64,000 nucleotides of DNA from the NCBI RefSeq assembly GCF_020884795.1, contig NZ_BBZF01000025.1, positions 96,833 to 160,832 on the forward strand. The letters are read 5' to 3'. This DNA is from Micromonospora okii (GTDB lineage: Bacteria > Actinomycetota > Actinomycetes > Mycobacteriales > Micromonosporaceae). Below the pieces are notes generated by a model, which worked only from the letters and a program-made list of their open reading frames with translations, searched no databases and was not told where the DNA came from. Every line of letters starts with the position of its first letter. Position 1 is the stretch's first letter. The position numbers and the translations under genes are program-made. Below are positions 1-9,185 of this stretch, piece after piece.

Positions 1-312
1 TCGCAGGTGCTCGACGGTGAGATCCTCCGGCGGCCGGTGTGCCACGGTGATGGCGTACTCGGACATCGCCGAGATCCATCGGGAGACGGGGTCCCGGGTC
101 ACCGCGAAGACCGTGTACCCGGGCGGTACCGGCCGGGTACGGAAGGCGGTGGTGTAGCGGAAACCGGCCGACAGAAGCAGATGTGCCAGGCTCGAACTGG
201 CGTTCTTCGGAATGTTCAAGAACAGCGCCCGGCGCGTCCCGTCGACGAATCCGCTGCCGAGCCGGTGGACGTGGTCGAACTGGTATCCGGGTGCCACGGG
301 GGGCTCCGTCAT
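1..312 (-). CDS. sulfotransferase family protein (partial, runs off the left edge)
   Basis: Reading the minus strand from an ATG at 312 gives 104 codons that stay open to the window edge, so this is only the N-terminus. Residues about 29-42 read LFLNIPKNASSSLA, the 5'-phosphosulfate (PAPS) binding loop of the Sulfotransfer_2 family. Further on, VFAVTRDPVSRWIS is the 3'-phosphate-binding motif. Family members move a sulfuryl group from PAPS to hydroxyls, often on sugars. A ribosome site (GCAGGAG) lies six bases before the ATG. The gene is divergent from the AspH-type hydroxylase at 433 and marks the cluster as continuing leftward. The fold is clear; the substrate is unknown. Confidence 0.8.
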   Translation of the reverse strand, partial: MTEPPVAPGYQFDHVHRLGSGFVDGTRRALFLNIPKNASSSLAHLLLSAGFRYTTAFRTRPVPPGYTVFAVTRDPVSRWISAMSEYAITVAHRPPEDLTVEHLR

Positions 313-432
313 CAGCGCTCCTGCCTCGCCGGGCCACCCCTGCGGACGGTACGGGCGGCTGCTCGTCGCGATTGTGCCTCAGCGTTGCTGGGCACGCGGC
401 AAAAGTCCAGAGTGGAGTTGAGGTGAGGCGGC

Positions 433-1416
433 ATGGGTGACGACGTAAGCGGGCTGTCGGGGAGTGGACTGGTGCCCCGGGCCATCGTGGAGCGTCTCCG
501 GAAGCAGTTCGAGGGCCTGATCGCAAACCTGCACGGACAGGGGCTGGCGGAGGCCGCCTACCGGATCGCCGACGTCGCCGTTGCCGAAGGGCTCTTCCCG
601 GAGCGCATGCACCGCCCCATCACGCAGCATCCGACCAGCGGCCGGGCGGCGTTCTTCGACTCGTCGAGGTTCTGGTTCACCGCCTACCTGGAGGAGCGCT
701 GGGAACTGCTCCGCGCCGAACTCGACGCGGTGGTCGAGCCCGCCGCCGCCGGCTTCTCTAGCGCCGGCATGGTCGATGCCAGCGTCCGGGGCGGACGCTG
801 GCACCAGCTCATGCTGTGGGACCGGGGACGGCGGTTCGACCGGGCGTGCGAGCTGCTGCCGGTGACCGCGGAGGTCCTGGCGGCGATCCCGGAGGTGACC
901 GAGTACGGCAACGGCTTCGCCATGGTCTCCTGGCTGCAGCCCGGCGCCTGGATCACTCCGCACTGCGGCCCGACCAACTCGAAGGCTCGCACCCACCTCT
1001 GCCTGCGCTCAGATCCGAAGGCCTGGATCCGGGTGGGCGAGGAGAGGCGGTCGTGGCAGGAGGGGCGCTGCCTCGTCTTCGATGATTCGTTCGAGCATGA
1101 GGTCCGGCACGAGGGCTCCGCTGCGCGGGTGGTGCTCATCCTCGACACCCCCAATCCCTGTCTGCTTGACCGTGAACAGGTGCTGCGGCGCGATCAGGAG
1201 AGCTGGGCCGGCGAGATCGAGTCGTTCATGCGGGAGATGCGGTTGCACAGGATCGAACGCGACGGCGACGTCGTCCGGATGGCGTTCGACGAACCGATGG
1301 TGGAGTTCGTGCGGGCCTACCTGGACACGAGGGCGCTGGCCGCGGTGGAGTTGCAGCGCGACGGCTTGACCGTGACGCCGTCGCGGCACGCCACACCTCC
1401 TGGCTACGGGGCTTGA
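433..1416 (+). CDS. aspartyl/asparaginyl beta-hydroxylase-type Fe(II)/2-oxoglutarate dioxygenase
   Basis: 327 residues. The C-terminal half carries the AspH double-stranded beta-helix signature: HCGPTN with His177, Arg186 in KARTHLCL for 2-oxoglutarate, then FDDSFEHEV with His222 and Arg232. AspH enzymes bind iron with two His and no Asp, as here. The N-terminal 170 residues are helical and not assigned. Family members hydroxylate the beta-carbon of Asp, Asn or His; in bleomycin-type pathways a relative is proposed to make beta-hydroxyhistidine. It opens a rightward operon with the next gene 35 bp downstream. A free or carrier-bound amino acid substrate is inferred. The start is set by AGGTGAGG upstream. 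Confidence 0.8.
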   Translation: MGDDVSGLSGSGLVPRAIVERLRKQFEGLIANLHGQGLAEAAYRIADVAVAEGLFPERMHRPITQHPTSGRAAFFDSSRFWFTAYLEERWELLRAELDAVVEPAAAGFSSAGMVDASVRGGRWHQLMLWDRGRRFDRACELLPVTAEVLAAIPEVTEYGNGFAMVSWLQPGAWITPHCGPTNSKARTHLCLRSDPKAWIRVGEERRSWQEGRCLVFDDSFEHEVRHEGSAARVVLILDTPNPCLLDREQVLRRDQESWAGEIESFMREMRLHRIERDGDVVRMAFDEPMVEFVRAYLDTRALAAVELQRDGLTVTPSRHATPPGYGA

Positions 1417-1451
1417 CCATGACGAGACGGACCGTGACGGAGGGGACGGGT

Positions 1452-2945
1452 ATGAATCCACCAGGGCTCGGTCAGGCGGTTCGTGCGTGGGCGCGAGCCC
1501 GACCCGACGCGCTCGCGGTGAACGAGCCCGGCATGGAACTGACGTACGGTGAGCTAACCCGGCGCGCTGCCGGCCTGCAACAGGCGTTGCTGGCCTGCGG
1601 TGTGACCCAGGGGGAGCGGGTCGCGCTCGCCGCCTACGGGCTGGCGGACGTGGCGGTCTGCCTGGTGGCGGTCGGCGACATCGGCGCCACGGCGTATCCG
1701 TTGGATCTGACCGCGGCCCTCGACGTACGGCTCGCCCACGCCGCGCCCGCGGCGGTGGTGCTGGCCGGTTATCCGTCCGGCGAGTGGTGCGCTGGGTACC
1801 CGGTGGTGCACTTGGACGAGGTGCCGTCGGATGGGGAGCCCTTGGAGGCGGCGTCCGGTGTGGCGGTGCTCGTGGACGAGGCGGCTTCGCCGGTGACGCG
1901 GCTGCTGGCAGCGGACCTGCTGCACCGCTCCTGCACCGCGTTCGCCGGGCGCCTCGCGCTGACTGCCGACGACCGCGTGATGGTGCTGAGCCTGCCGCAC
2001 ACGGACATTGCGGTGTTCGGCGTCGTCACGGCCCTGCTCGCCGGCAGCACCGCCGTCGCGCCCGGCCGACCGCTGACGGAGGGCGAGCGGCTGCACCGCC
2101 TTCTGGAGCGGTCCGCGACGAGCGTGCTGGTGGCCGCTCCCCGCGCGGTCTGCGTGCTGACCGACGTGGCCACCGCGCACGGCGGCCGGCTGCCCGGCCT
2201 GCGCGCCGTGGTGCTGCTTCGCGACCGGTGGCCGGCCCGGCTTCCGGCCGCGCTCCGGCGGATCACCTCGGGGGACACCACTCTGCTCGCCGACACGGGA
2301 GCCGCCGAGGGCGGGATCCTGGCCGAGCTGCGGGAGGTCGCCGGGGACGTCGACGGCGACCCGCCCGCATCGCCGGACGCCGCCACGACGGCCGAGGCGG
2401 TCGTCGAATCCTGGCCCGACGTGCGGATGGCGCGGCTGGTCGACAGCGACGACGGCGGTCCGGTCGTCTTCGTCGAGACCGTGACCGGCGCGACCGTCGA
2501 CGCCGCCGGGCTCACCGCGCAGGTCGGACGCGCGACGGCGGGCCGGATCCGGCCGGTGCGGGTGGTGCACCTGTCGGCCCTGCCGCTGACGGACACCGGC
2601 GTGGTCGCCCTCGACCGGCTGCGGGCTCGGGCGGCGGCGGTCCTTCCCGGTGCGCCACCAGCCGGCGCCACGGCGGTACGGACCGCCGACGGTCTCAGTG
2701 CCGAGGGAGCCCGTGTTCTGGCCCGGGTCGCGGCCGGCCTCGGGGTCGCCGACCTGTCGCCGGACCACAGCTTCTTCGAGGTGGGAGCGACGTCCTTGGA
2801 GATCATCCGGGTGGTCGCGCAGTTGGAGGGCGAGTTGGGCGTGGAGTTCGACATCGACGAACTGCTCGACGCACCGTGCGTACGCACCCTCGTGCACCAG
2901 TACGAGGCGTTCCTCGGTCGGAGCGTCCCGGCGGACCGACGATGA
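1452..2945 (+). CDS. degenerate adenylation domain fused to a peptidyl carrier protein
   Basis: About 497 residues from ATG 1452. The N-terminal part begins like an AMP-forming adenylation domain (ARPDALAVNEPGMELTYGEL, core A1 region) and keeps general spacing, but the phosphate-binding A3 motif (TSGTTG..KG) and the A5/A7 signatures are absent. ATP-dependent activation is therefore doubtful. Residues about 415-490 are a normal carrier domain with FFEVGATSLEII, whose Ser should accept phosphopantetheine. The protein is probably loaded in trans, for example by the A protein at 13471 or the ligase at 22589. An in-frame start 39 bases earlier is possible. Carrier assignment is strong, A-domain ancestry moderate. 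Confidence 0.7.
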   Translation: MNPPGLGQAVRAWARARPDALAVNEPGMELTYGELTRRAAGLQQALLACGVTQGERVALAAYGLADVAVCLVAVGDIGATAYPLDLTAALDVRLAHAAPAAVVLAGYPSGEWCAGYPVVHLDEVPSDGEPLEAASGVAVLVDEAASPVTRLLAADLLHRSCTAFAGRLALTADDRVMVLSLPHTDIAVFGVVTALLAGSTAVAPGRPLTEGERLHRLLERSATSVLVAAPRAVCVLTDVATAHGGRLPGLRAVVLLRDRWPARLPAALRRITSGDTTLLADTGAAEGGILAELREVAGDVDGDPPASPDAATTAEAVVESWPDVRMARLVDSDDGGPVVFVETVTGATVDAAGLTAQVGRATAGRIRPVRVVHLSALPLTDTGVVALDRLRARAAAVLPGAPPAGATAVRTADGLSAEGARVLARVAAGLGVADLSPDHSFFEVGATSLEIIRVVAQLEGELGVEFDIDELLDAPCVRTLVHQYEAFLGRSVPADRR

Positions 2946-2991
2946 CCCGGCCGGACAGCACCGGCGGCGCCCGCACCGTCAGGAGGCCGAC

Positions 2992-4743
2992 ATGATCGTC
3001 GTGGGAGTCTCGGCGTTCTACCACGACTCCGCGTGTGCCGTGGTGGTCGACGGAGAGGTTGTCGCCGCCAGCCAGGAGGAGCGCTACACCCGCCGCAGGT
3101 TCGAACGCGGCGTGCCGATGTACGCGTACCGCTCCTGCCTTGAGCAGGCCGGCATCGGCCCGGGCGACATCGACATGGTCGCCTACTACGAGAACCCGAC
3201 GAAGAAGCTCGGCCGGCAGCTGTGGATGCTGCTGGCGGATGGTGGAGACCGCGGTGTCGGCGAGCTGGACGCGATGCAGCCGGCCCGGGAGATCCGTGAC
3301 CGCCTGGGCTACGACGGGCCGCTGGCTGTGGTGGACCACCACGAGGCGCACGCCGCCAGCGCCTTCTACTGTTCCGGATTCGACGAGGCGGCGCTGTTCA
3401 CCGCCGACGCGGTGGGCGAATGGACCACCACCAGCTGCGGCGTGGGCTCCGCGAGCGGCGTCGAGTTGCGGCAGCAGGTGCCGTTCCCGCACTCGCTGGG
3501 GCTGCTCTACAGCACCGTCACCTCCTATCTCGGTTTCTCGGTCAACAGCGACGAGTACAAGGTGATGGGCCTGGCAGCGTACGGTCGGCCGCGCTATCTC
3601 GGCGCGCTGGCGCAGCTCGTGCTCAACAGCGCCGACGGCGACCTTCGACTCGACACCCGGTACTTCCGACTGCGGGCCGACGGGGCGATGTACACGGCGG
3701 CGCTGACCGACCTGCTCGGCCTGCCGCCGCGGCCGGTGCGCGCCCCGATCGAGGCCGTCCACCGCGACCTGGCGGCCAGCGTCCAGTTGCTGCTGGAGGA
3801 GTTGCTGCTCGAGAAGGTGCGGTACCTGCACGGCATCTACCCCTCCGACAACCTCTGCTATTCCGGCGGGGTGGCCCACAACTGCGTGGCGAATACCAAG
3901 CTGCGCCGCGGCGGCGGGTTCCGCAACTGGTACGTGCCGCCGGCGCCGGGAGATGCCGGCGGCGCGCTCGGCGCGGCGCTGCTCGTCCAGCACCGGGAGA
4001 CCGGCGCCCGGCCGACGACGGCGCTGACCGATGCCCGCCTGGGCCCGTTCTGCGACGGGCGAGGAGCGGCGCGGGTACTGCACGCCGCGGCGGTTCCGTA
4101 CGAGGACTTCGCCGGGCGCGAGGAGGCGCTGTTGGAGGCCACGGCCGACCTGCTGGCCGCAGGGACGGTGGTGGGATGGTGCCGGGGCCAAATGGAATTC
4201 GGTCCCCGGGCCCTGGGCAGCCGCTCCATCCTCGGCGACCCGCGCGACGCCGGCATGCGCGAGCGGATCAACCGGCTGGTCAAGAAGCGGGAGGAGTTCC
4301 GCCCCTTCGCTCCAGCGGTCGTCGCCGAGCGGGCCGGTGAGTTCTTCGACCTGGAGGTGCCCTCGCCGTTCATGCTCGAGGCGGTGGCGGTCCGGCCCGG
4401 CGCGGGGCTGCCCGCGGTGACGCACGTTGACGGGTCGGCCCGGGTGCAGACGGTGGAACGCGGGACGGACCCGCGCTTCCACTCGCTGCTCGAGCGCTTC
4501 GGCCGGCGTACCGGGGTTCCGGTGCTGCTGAACACCTCGTTCAACGTGCGTGGCGAGCCGATCGTGCGCGACGACGTCGACGCCCTCTCCTGCTTCGTAC
4601 GGGCCGGCATCGACGTCCTCGTGGTCGGCGACCTGCTCGTCCGACAGGAGGACGTGCCCGGGGTGTGGCGCGAATATCTGGCCCGGGCCGGGAGTTACCA
4701 CGACCGACTGGCGCACAACGACGCCTACTCGTTCTTCGTCTAG
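2992..4743 (+). CDS. NodU/CmcH-type carbamoyltransferase
   Basis: 583 residues, the normal size for the family. It starts MIVVGVSAFYHDSAC and shows the Kae1-like motifs VDHHEAHAAS (His116, His117, His120, metal/carbamoyl-AMP handling), CYSGGVAHNCV, PPAPGDAGGALGAA and FGPRALGSRSILGDPR, then the C-terminal NTSFNVRGEPIV motif. These enzymes transfer carbamoyl from carbamoyl phosphate, through carbamoyl adenylate, to a hydroxyl; examples are NodU, CmcH, NovN and bleomycin BlmD. AGGAGG precedes ATG 2992. The gap to the next gene is 9 bp, so co-transcription is likely. The acceptor is unknown; the neighbouring sugar epimerase suggests a sugar hydroxyl. Confidence 0.92.
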   Translation: MIVVGVSAFYHDSACAVVVDGEVVAASQEERYTRRRFERGVPMYAYRSCLEQAGIGPGDIDMVAYYENPTKKLGRQLWMLLADGGDRGVGELDAMQPAREIRDRLGYDGPLAVVDHHEAHAASAFYCSGFDEAALFTADAVGEWTTTSCGVGSASGVELRQQVPFPHSLGLLYSTVTSYLGFSVNSDEYKVMGLAAYGRPRYLGALAQLVLNSADGDLRLDTRYFRLRADGAMYTAALTDLLGLPPRPVRAPIEAVHRDLAASVQLLLEELLLEKVRYLHGIYPSDNLCYSGGVAHNCVANTKLRRGGGFRNWYVPPAPGDAGGALGAALLVQHRETGARPTTALTDARLGPFCDGRGAARVLHAAAVPYEDFAGREEALLEATADLLAAGTVVGWCRGQMEFGPRALGSRSILGDPRDAGMRERINRLVKKREEFRPFAPAVVAERAGEFFDLEVPSPFMLEAVAVRPGAGLPAVTHVDGSARVQTVERGTDPRFHSLLERFGRRTGVPVLLNTSFNVRGEPIVRDDVDALSCFVRAGIDVLVVGDLLVRQEDVPGVWREYLARAGSYHDRLAHNDAYSFFV

Positions 4744-4752
4744 GAGCCGCGC

Positions 4753-6837
4753 GTGGAACCGCCGAGCGATCCGAGCTTCCTGTCCGACGCCCTGGCCCGG
4801 CTGCTGGCCGACGAGCGGGGCACGGCCACCGTCCGGGCTTTGCGCGAGGTCCAGCGTGCCGTCGCCGGAGCTGAGCAACGGCGTCGGGGCGGCGCTGCCG
4901 GCACCGCTCCGGACGCGGCGCGCCACCCGGCCGCGCCTCCCCTGCACGTGGGTGCCTGGCGGCTGGTCGACACCGAGCACGGGCGGGGACTCCGGCGCCG
5001 CGCAGAGTTGACCCCGGCCGAGCTTTCGGTCTGGGCCGACGTGGACGAGGTTCCGGGCAAGGGGGACGCGGCACGAGTGGTGCTGGTCGGCGAGTCCACC
5101 GCCCGGGGTTATCTGCTCGATCCGGTCACCAATCCGACCCGCGCACTGCAACGGCACCTCGACACCGTTGCGGATCGCCGCTTCCAGTGCCTGGACCTTG
5201 CCCGCACCAGCATCGACCTGCCCGACCTGCACCGACTGGTCCGCGCCAGCGGGCATCTCGACGCCGATCACCTGGTGGTCCTGGCCGGTAACAACTGGAC
5301 GACCTGGGCGTACGAGCTGTCCGGACTCGGTGACGCGACGCGGCTCGCCGACGGGCTGCGCCGCGACGGCTATCCGGGCCTGCGGCGGGCGCTGTTTGAC
5401 GAGGTGCTGAACCCCCGAATCGGCGCGTTCCTCGATGAGCTGCTGCGGCTGCGCGACCGTACCGGGGTCCAACCGTTGCTGGTCATTCCGGAGTTCAACC
5501 TGACCGGCTGGTCGCCGGTTGGCGGGTCCCGCTACGTCGACGTGCCGACGCTGCGCCCGGACGAGTTGCGCCGCTGGTACGACCTGCGCGCCCGCGCCGT
5601 CGCGGCGCTCGCCGCACAGCGCTGGACGGCTGTGCAGGGCGCCGCACGGGAGATGGTCGCACTCGACGGTGGCCTCAGCCCCGTGCCCGGCTACCTCCTC
5701 GGCCGAGCCCTCCTGGCAGCCGGTGACGCAGCGGCGGCGCGCCAGGCGTTCGAGCAGTCCCGCGACAGCCTCTGCGGCCTCATGGTCAAGTACCTGCCGC
5801 GGACGCCCCGGATGATCCAGGAACAGCTCGTGACCTTCTGCCGCGAGCACGATGTGCCCTCGGTCGACCTGCGCGTGACGCTGGCCCGTGCGGACCAGCC
5901 CGAGCTGCCGGACGAGCAGTGCTTCCTGGATTACTGCCACCTGAGCGACGTGGGTGTTGAACGGGCGATGGCAGAGGTCGCCGGGCGACTCACCGGGCGG
6001 ACGGTGGTGCCCGGTGCGACCGACCCGACGGTCGGGGCGTGGCAGCGAGCGGTGAGTCTGGTGCTCGCCGCCACCTACAATGCCTTCTGCGGCCAGCCGG
6101 CCGAGACGGTGCGTCCGTACCTGCACCGGGCGGTCGAGGCGGATCCGGACATCGTCGACCTGCTGGCGTCGCTCGCGCGGCTGCTGTCCCGGCCCGGGCC
6201 GATGTGGTCCAGTCTGGACCTGCCCCGACTGGCCCGGGAACCGTCGGCCGCCGTGATGTTCGAGCGGCTGGGCGAGTACCGGCCGGACCAGTCCCGACTT
6301 TGGTTTCTCCGGCAGTGCCTCGCAGAGTTGCTCGCCGAACCCGCCGAGTCGGCCGTCGAAGTGGCGGAAGCGGCACCACCTTCCGAGGTCGAACTGCTCG
6401 ACATCGCCACCACCCCCCTCGGCGGTGGTGCCGTGCTCAACTACACCGACCCGCGTTGCTACCTCCAGGCGAACGTGCCGACAACCGAGTTGCCGTTGGG
6501 ATTGCCCCGGCCGGCCGCGGGCTGCCTACGGCTGGTGCACCGCTGCCGCGAGGCCGGGCCCGAGCCGGCGGTGGTCACCGTGAACGGCACGCCGGTCGGG
6601 CGGCTCGTCGCCGGCCGACAGTGGCGCACCACCGAGCTGGCGGTCGGCGCCGACGTGACCCGGGTCGGGCTGAACACCGTGCGGGTGGGCTGGCCGGTGC
6701 CAACGACGAGCCTCTCCGACCGCATCGATTCCGACGTCGCGGCCCTGGCCCGAGGTGCCGCGCCCTACGTGCTGCCGGTCTTCGGTGAGCTCTACAGCGT
6801 GCGGTTTGTGCCATACGCCGTCGAAGGGGAAGCATGA
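4753..6837 (+). CDS. large SGNH/GDSL-type hydrolase or acyltransferase
   Basis: 694 residues. The SGNH blocks are visible: VLVGESTARG (nucleophile Ser115), LAGNNWT (block III Asn181) and FLDYCHLSD (block V Asp393 and His396). The domain spans roughly 105-415. A short alanine-rich TPR-like stretch (about 310-340) is inserted before block V, and a C-terminal domain of about 280 residues contains a beta-rich, ligand-binding-like segment (540-690). SGNH enzymes cleave or move ester-linked acyl groups. Lying between the carbamoyltransferase and thioesterase, it could acylate or deacylate the product sugar or a carrier thioester; that is inference. No signal peptide is seen, so it is cytosolic. I do not recognise the full-length family. 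Confidence 0.65.
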   Translation: MEPPSDPSFLSDALARLLADERGTATVRALREVQRAVAGAEQRRRGGAAGTAPDAARHPAAPPLHVGAWRLVDTEHGRGLRRRAELTPAELSVWADVDEVPGKGDAARVVLVGESTARGYLLDPVTNPTRALQRHLDTVADRRFQCLDLARTSIDLPDLHRLVRASGHLDADHLVVLAGNNWTTWAYELSGLGDATRLADGLRRDGYPGLRRALFDEVLNPRIGAFLDELLRLRDRTGVQPLLVIPEFNLTGWSPVGGSRYVDVPTLRPDELRRWYDLRARAVAALAAQRWTAVQGAAREMVALDGGLSPVPGYLLGRALLAAGDAAAARQAFEQSRDSLCGLMVKYLPRTPRMIQEQLVTFCREHDVPSVDLRVTLARADQPELPDEQCFLDYCHLSDVGVERAMAEVAGRLTGRTVVPGATDPTVGAWQRAVSLVLAATYNAFCGQPAETVRPYLHRAVEADPDIVDLLASLARLLSRPGPMWSSLDLPRLAREPSAAVMFERLGEYRPDQSRLWFLRQCLAELLAEPAESAVEVAEAAPPSEVELLDIATTPLGGGAVLNYTDPRCYLQANVPTTELPLGLPRPAAGCLRLVHRCREAGPEPAVVTVNGTPVGRLVAGRQWRTTELAVGADVTRVGLNTVRVGWPVPTTSLSDRIDSDVAALARGAAPYVLPVFGELYSVRFVPYAVEGEA

Positions 6838-6865
6838 GCGACCACGTGCCCGGGTGGGTTCCGGC

Positions 6866-7630
6866 GTGACGGCGACGCTCGCCCGACGCGACGAATCCCG
6901 GTGGCTGCACAGCCTCGGGCGGCAGGACGCTCCGGTCGACCTGGTGTGCCTGCCGCACGCCGGTGCCGGCGCGTCCAGTTACCTGGGGTGGCGGCCGCTG
7001 CTGCCGCCGAACGTTTTGCTGCACGCTGTCCAGCTGCCCGGACGTGAGGACCGACGGTCGGAGCCGACCTGCCCTGATCTCGTTTCGGCGGCGGAGGCGA
7101 TGGCGCCCTGGGTGGCCCGGGTGGCCGCCCGGAGGGTCTTCCTGTTCGGACATAGCATGGGCGGCCTGCTGGCCTACGAGCTTGCGGCGCAGCTGGAGGC
7201 ATTGGGCCGCCCGGTGGTGCACGTGATCGTGTCGGGGTGCCTCCCGGCGGACGAGCCGGTGCGGCGCCGACGCATCGCGCACCTTGACGACGCCGGGTTC
7301 ATGACGGCGATCGACCGGCTCGGCGGCATGCCTGGAGAGTTGTCCGCCGCCCCCCGGCTGCTGGCGCTGTTCCTGCCGACCCTGCGTGCCGACGTGGCGA
7401 TGGCCGAGGGGTACCTGGCGGCGGCGCGGGGCCCGATCAGCTCGCCCATCACCGCCTTCGGCGGCGAGCGGGACGTCCTGGCGCCGTGGGCGGGGCTGCG
7501 GGAGTGGCGGCACCGCACCTCGTCGGGCTTCGCGGGGCGAATCTTCGCCGGCGCGCACTTCTTCGTCACCGAACGACGACCCGAGGTCGTGTCGGTGGTC
7601 CGGTCGATCATCGAGGGGACAGACGGATGA
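6866..7630 (+). CDS. type II thioesterase
   Basis: 254 residues from GTG 6866; another GTG lies 12 bases upstream and neither has a strong ribosome site. It shows CLPHAGAGASSYLGW near the N-terminus, the nucleophile elbow GHSMGG (Ser97), Asp in FGGERDVLAPW and the C-terminal His in FAGAHFF, a complete catalytic triad. Type II thioesterases clear mis-acylated carrier proteins in NRPS and PKS pathways. With several discrete carriers in this cluster an editing role fits; a product-releasing role cannot be excluded because no type I thioesterase domain is present. It overlaps the next gene by ATGA. Confidence 0.88.
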   Translation: MTATLARRDESRWLHSLGRQDAPVDLVCLPHAGAGASSYLGWRPLLPPNVLLHAVQLPGREDRRSEPTCPDLVSAAEAMAPWVARVAARRVFLFGHSMGGLLAYELAAQLEALGRPVVHVIVSGCLPADEPVRRRRIAHLDDAGFMTAIDRLGGMPGELSAAPRLLALFLPTLRADVAMAEGYLAAARGPISSPITAFGGERDVLAPWAGLREWRHRTSSGFAGRIFAGAHFFVTERRPEVVSVVRSIIEGTDG

Positions 7631-8706
7631 GTTCAGGCGGGTTCTTCGAGGGCCGGCGGGTGACGGTCACCGGCGGAGCGTCCTTCATCGGCTCGCACCT
7701 GAGTGCGGCGCTGCTGGCCGCGGGAGCCAGGGTGCGGGTGGCGGACGACTACTCCAGTGGGTCGCCGGCGAACCTGAGCCCCATCCTCGCGGACGTCGAG
7801 GCGCTCGAGCTCGACCTGCGCGACCCGGACGCGGCCCGCGCGGCCTGCGCCGGTGCCGAGTTGGTGTTCCACCTGGCCGCCGCGCACGGCGGTCGCGGCT
7901 ACATCGACAGCCACCCGGTGCAGTGCGCCGAGAACCTGCTGCTCGACCAGGTGGTGCTGCGGGCCGCCCTACGCGCCGGGACCGGGAAGGTGGTGTTCGC
8001 CTCGTCGGCGTGTGTCTACCCGACGGGACTGCAGCGTGTGCCGGCACCGGACCGGAAGCTGCGTGAGGAGATGGTGGGGCCACCGTACGAGCCGGACGGC
8101 ATGTACGGCATGGCCAAGCTCTGCGGGGAGCTGAGCCTGCGTAGCCTGGTGGCCGAACACGGCCTCGACGGTGTCATCTGCCGATACTTCACCGCGTATG
8201 GTCCGCGGTGCTCCGAGTCGCACGCGATCGTCGCGATGATCGCCCGGGCCTTCACCGGCGCCGACCCTTTCGAGGTGTGGGGCACCGGGGAGCAGGTGCG
8301 CACCTGGATCTACGTGGACGACGTGGTGCGCATGACCATGCTGGCCGCGCAGCGTCTGGGCGGGGGACAGGCGGTGAACGTGGCCACGGAGGAGCGGCAC
8401 ACCGTGCGGGAGGCAGCAGAGCTGGTGCTGCGAACGACCGGCCACCGGGCTCGAATCCGCACCAACCCGGACATGCCGACCGGACCGATGTACCGCAGCG
8501 CCGATGCCGCACTGGCGCGGAGGCTCCTCGGGTACACACCGCAGGTCGATCTCGCCGAAGGGGTACGGCGCACCGCCGAGTGGTACTACACGACCAGAGA
8601 CCGTGACCTCACCGCTCGGCTGCTCGACCGGCTGGTGGTCGAGCGCGGCGGGGGCCGGGACGAACCATGGCGCGTTCAGGGCGACGACGGCGCCGTGGCG
8701 CCGTAA
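7627..8706 (+). CDS. NAD-dependent NDP-sugar epimerase/dehydratase (extended SDR)
   Basis: 359 residues from ATG 7627, inside the stop of the thioesterase. The Rossmann motif TGGASFIGSH binds NAD; the active site is SSACVYP (Ser126/127) with Tyr160 and Lys164 in YGMAK. Local sequence (HLAAAHGGRGYIDSHP, YGPRC) resembles GDP-mannose 3,5-epimerase and related epimerases rather than 4,6-dehydratases. It should remodel an NDP-hexose for glycosylation; bleomycin BlmG is a functional precedent for an epimerase beside a carbamoyltransferase. No glycosyltransferase is visible in the window, so one may lie to the left. The last 31 bases overlap the convergent gene at 8676. Confidence 0.83.
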   Translation: MSSGGFFEGRRVTVTGGASFIGSHLSAALLAAGARVRVADDYSSGSPANLSPILADVEALELDLRDPDAARAACAGAELVFHLAAAHGGRGYIDSHPVQCAENLLLDQVVLRAALRAGTGKVVFASSACVYPTGLQRVPAPDRKLREEMVGPPYEPDGMYGMAKLCGELSLRSLVAEHGLDGVICRYFTAYGPRCSESHAIVAMIARAFTGADPFEVWGTGEQVRTWIYVDDVVRMTMLAAQRLGGGQAVNVATEERHTVREAAELVLRTTGHRARIRTNPDMPTGPMYRSADAALARRLLGYTPQVDLAEGVRRTAEWYYTTRDRDLTARLLDRLVVERGGGRDEPWRVQGDDGAVAP

Positions 8707-9185
8707 CGCTTGAGCACGCCGGCCAGCGGCAGCCGTCGGCGACCCGCCAGCAGGTCTGCGTGGTCTGCGTGTAGTGCGACCCGGAGGTCGGCCATCTGCT
8801 GGAGTGCGTCGTCGGCGCGCTCGTCATCGGTAGCTGCCAGCACCGCCGCCCGGCGCGCCGCCACGGTGAGCCGATCCAGGCTGGCCCCCAGGGAGGAGGC
8901 CAGGGGCGGCACGTCGGGCGGGCCGTGCGGCAGCAACTGGCCGAGCGTACGGTCGATCGCCGACACCAGGGCGGCACGGCGGGCGTTGTATCCGTCGATC
9001 CGGCGTTTGAGCAGGCCGAGCCGGTGGACGTCGCCGATCGTCCGGGCCTCGTCCTCGAGCGCCCAGAGGACGCCGTTCACGTCATGCAGCTGACGGGTCA
9101 GTTCGATGGTGTCGGTGAGCCGGTCGGGTCCGTCGGCGCACAGCGCACGCAGCAGTTCGGTGGTGGGTGCGTCCGGCACGCTCAC
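8676..9185 (-). CDS. DUF4254-like helical protein
   Basis: 169 residues from a GTG at 9185 that overlaps the stop of the upstream gene (GTGA). It is almost all helix, with the segment LTRQLHDVNGVLWALEDEAR followed by KRRIDGYNARRAALVSAIDR, which resembles the DUF4254 core (LW.LEDEAR ... KR.ID.LNQ.RN). DUF4254 proteins sit in polysaccharide and secondary-metabolite loci and have no established reaction. It is the last gene of a four-gene leftward operon (diiron protein, ACP, transglutaminase-like protein, this gene) with tight or overlapping junctions, so it probably works with that carrier. Family call moderate, function unknown. Confidence 0.6.
   Translation of the reverse strand: MSVPDAPTTELLRALCADGPDRLTDTIELTRQLHDVNGVLWALEDEARTIGDVHRLGLLKRRIDGYNARRAALVSAIDRTLGQLLPHGPPDVPPLASSLGASLDRLTVAARRAAVLAATDDERADDALQQMADLRVALHADHADLLAGRRRLPLAGVLKRYGATAPSSP

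Noticed and set aside
2803..6126. A 1,107-codon open frame on the minus strand across the carbamoyltransferase and SGNH genes
   Set aside because: It is antisense to two well-supported genes, Arg/Gly/Ala/Pro/His-rich in the way GC-rich shadows are, and shows no domain.
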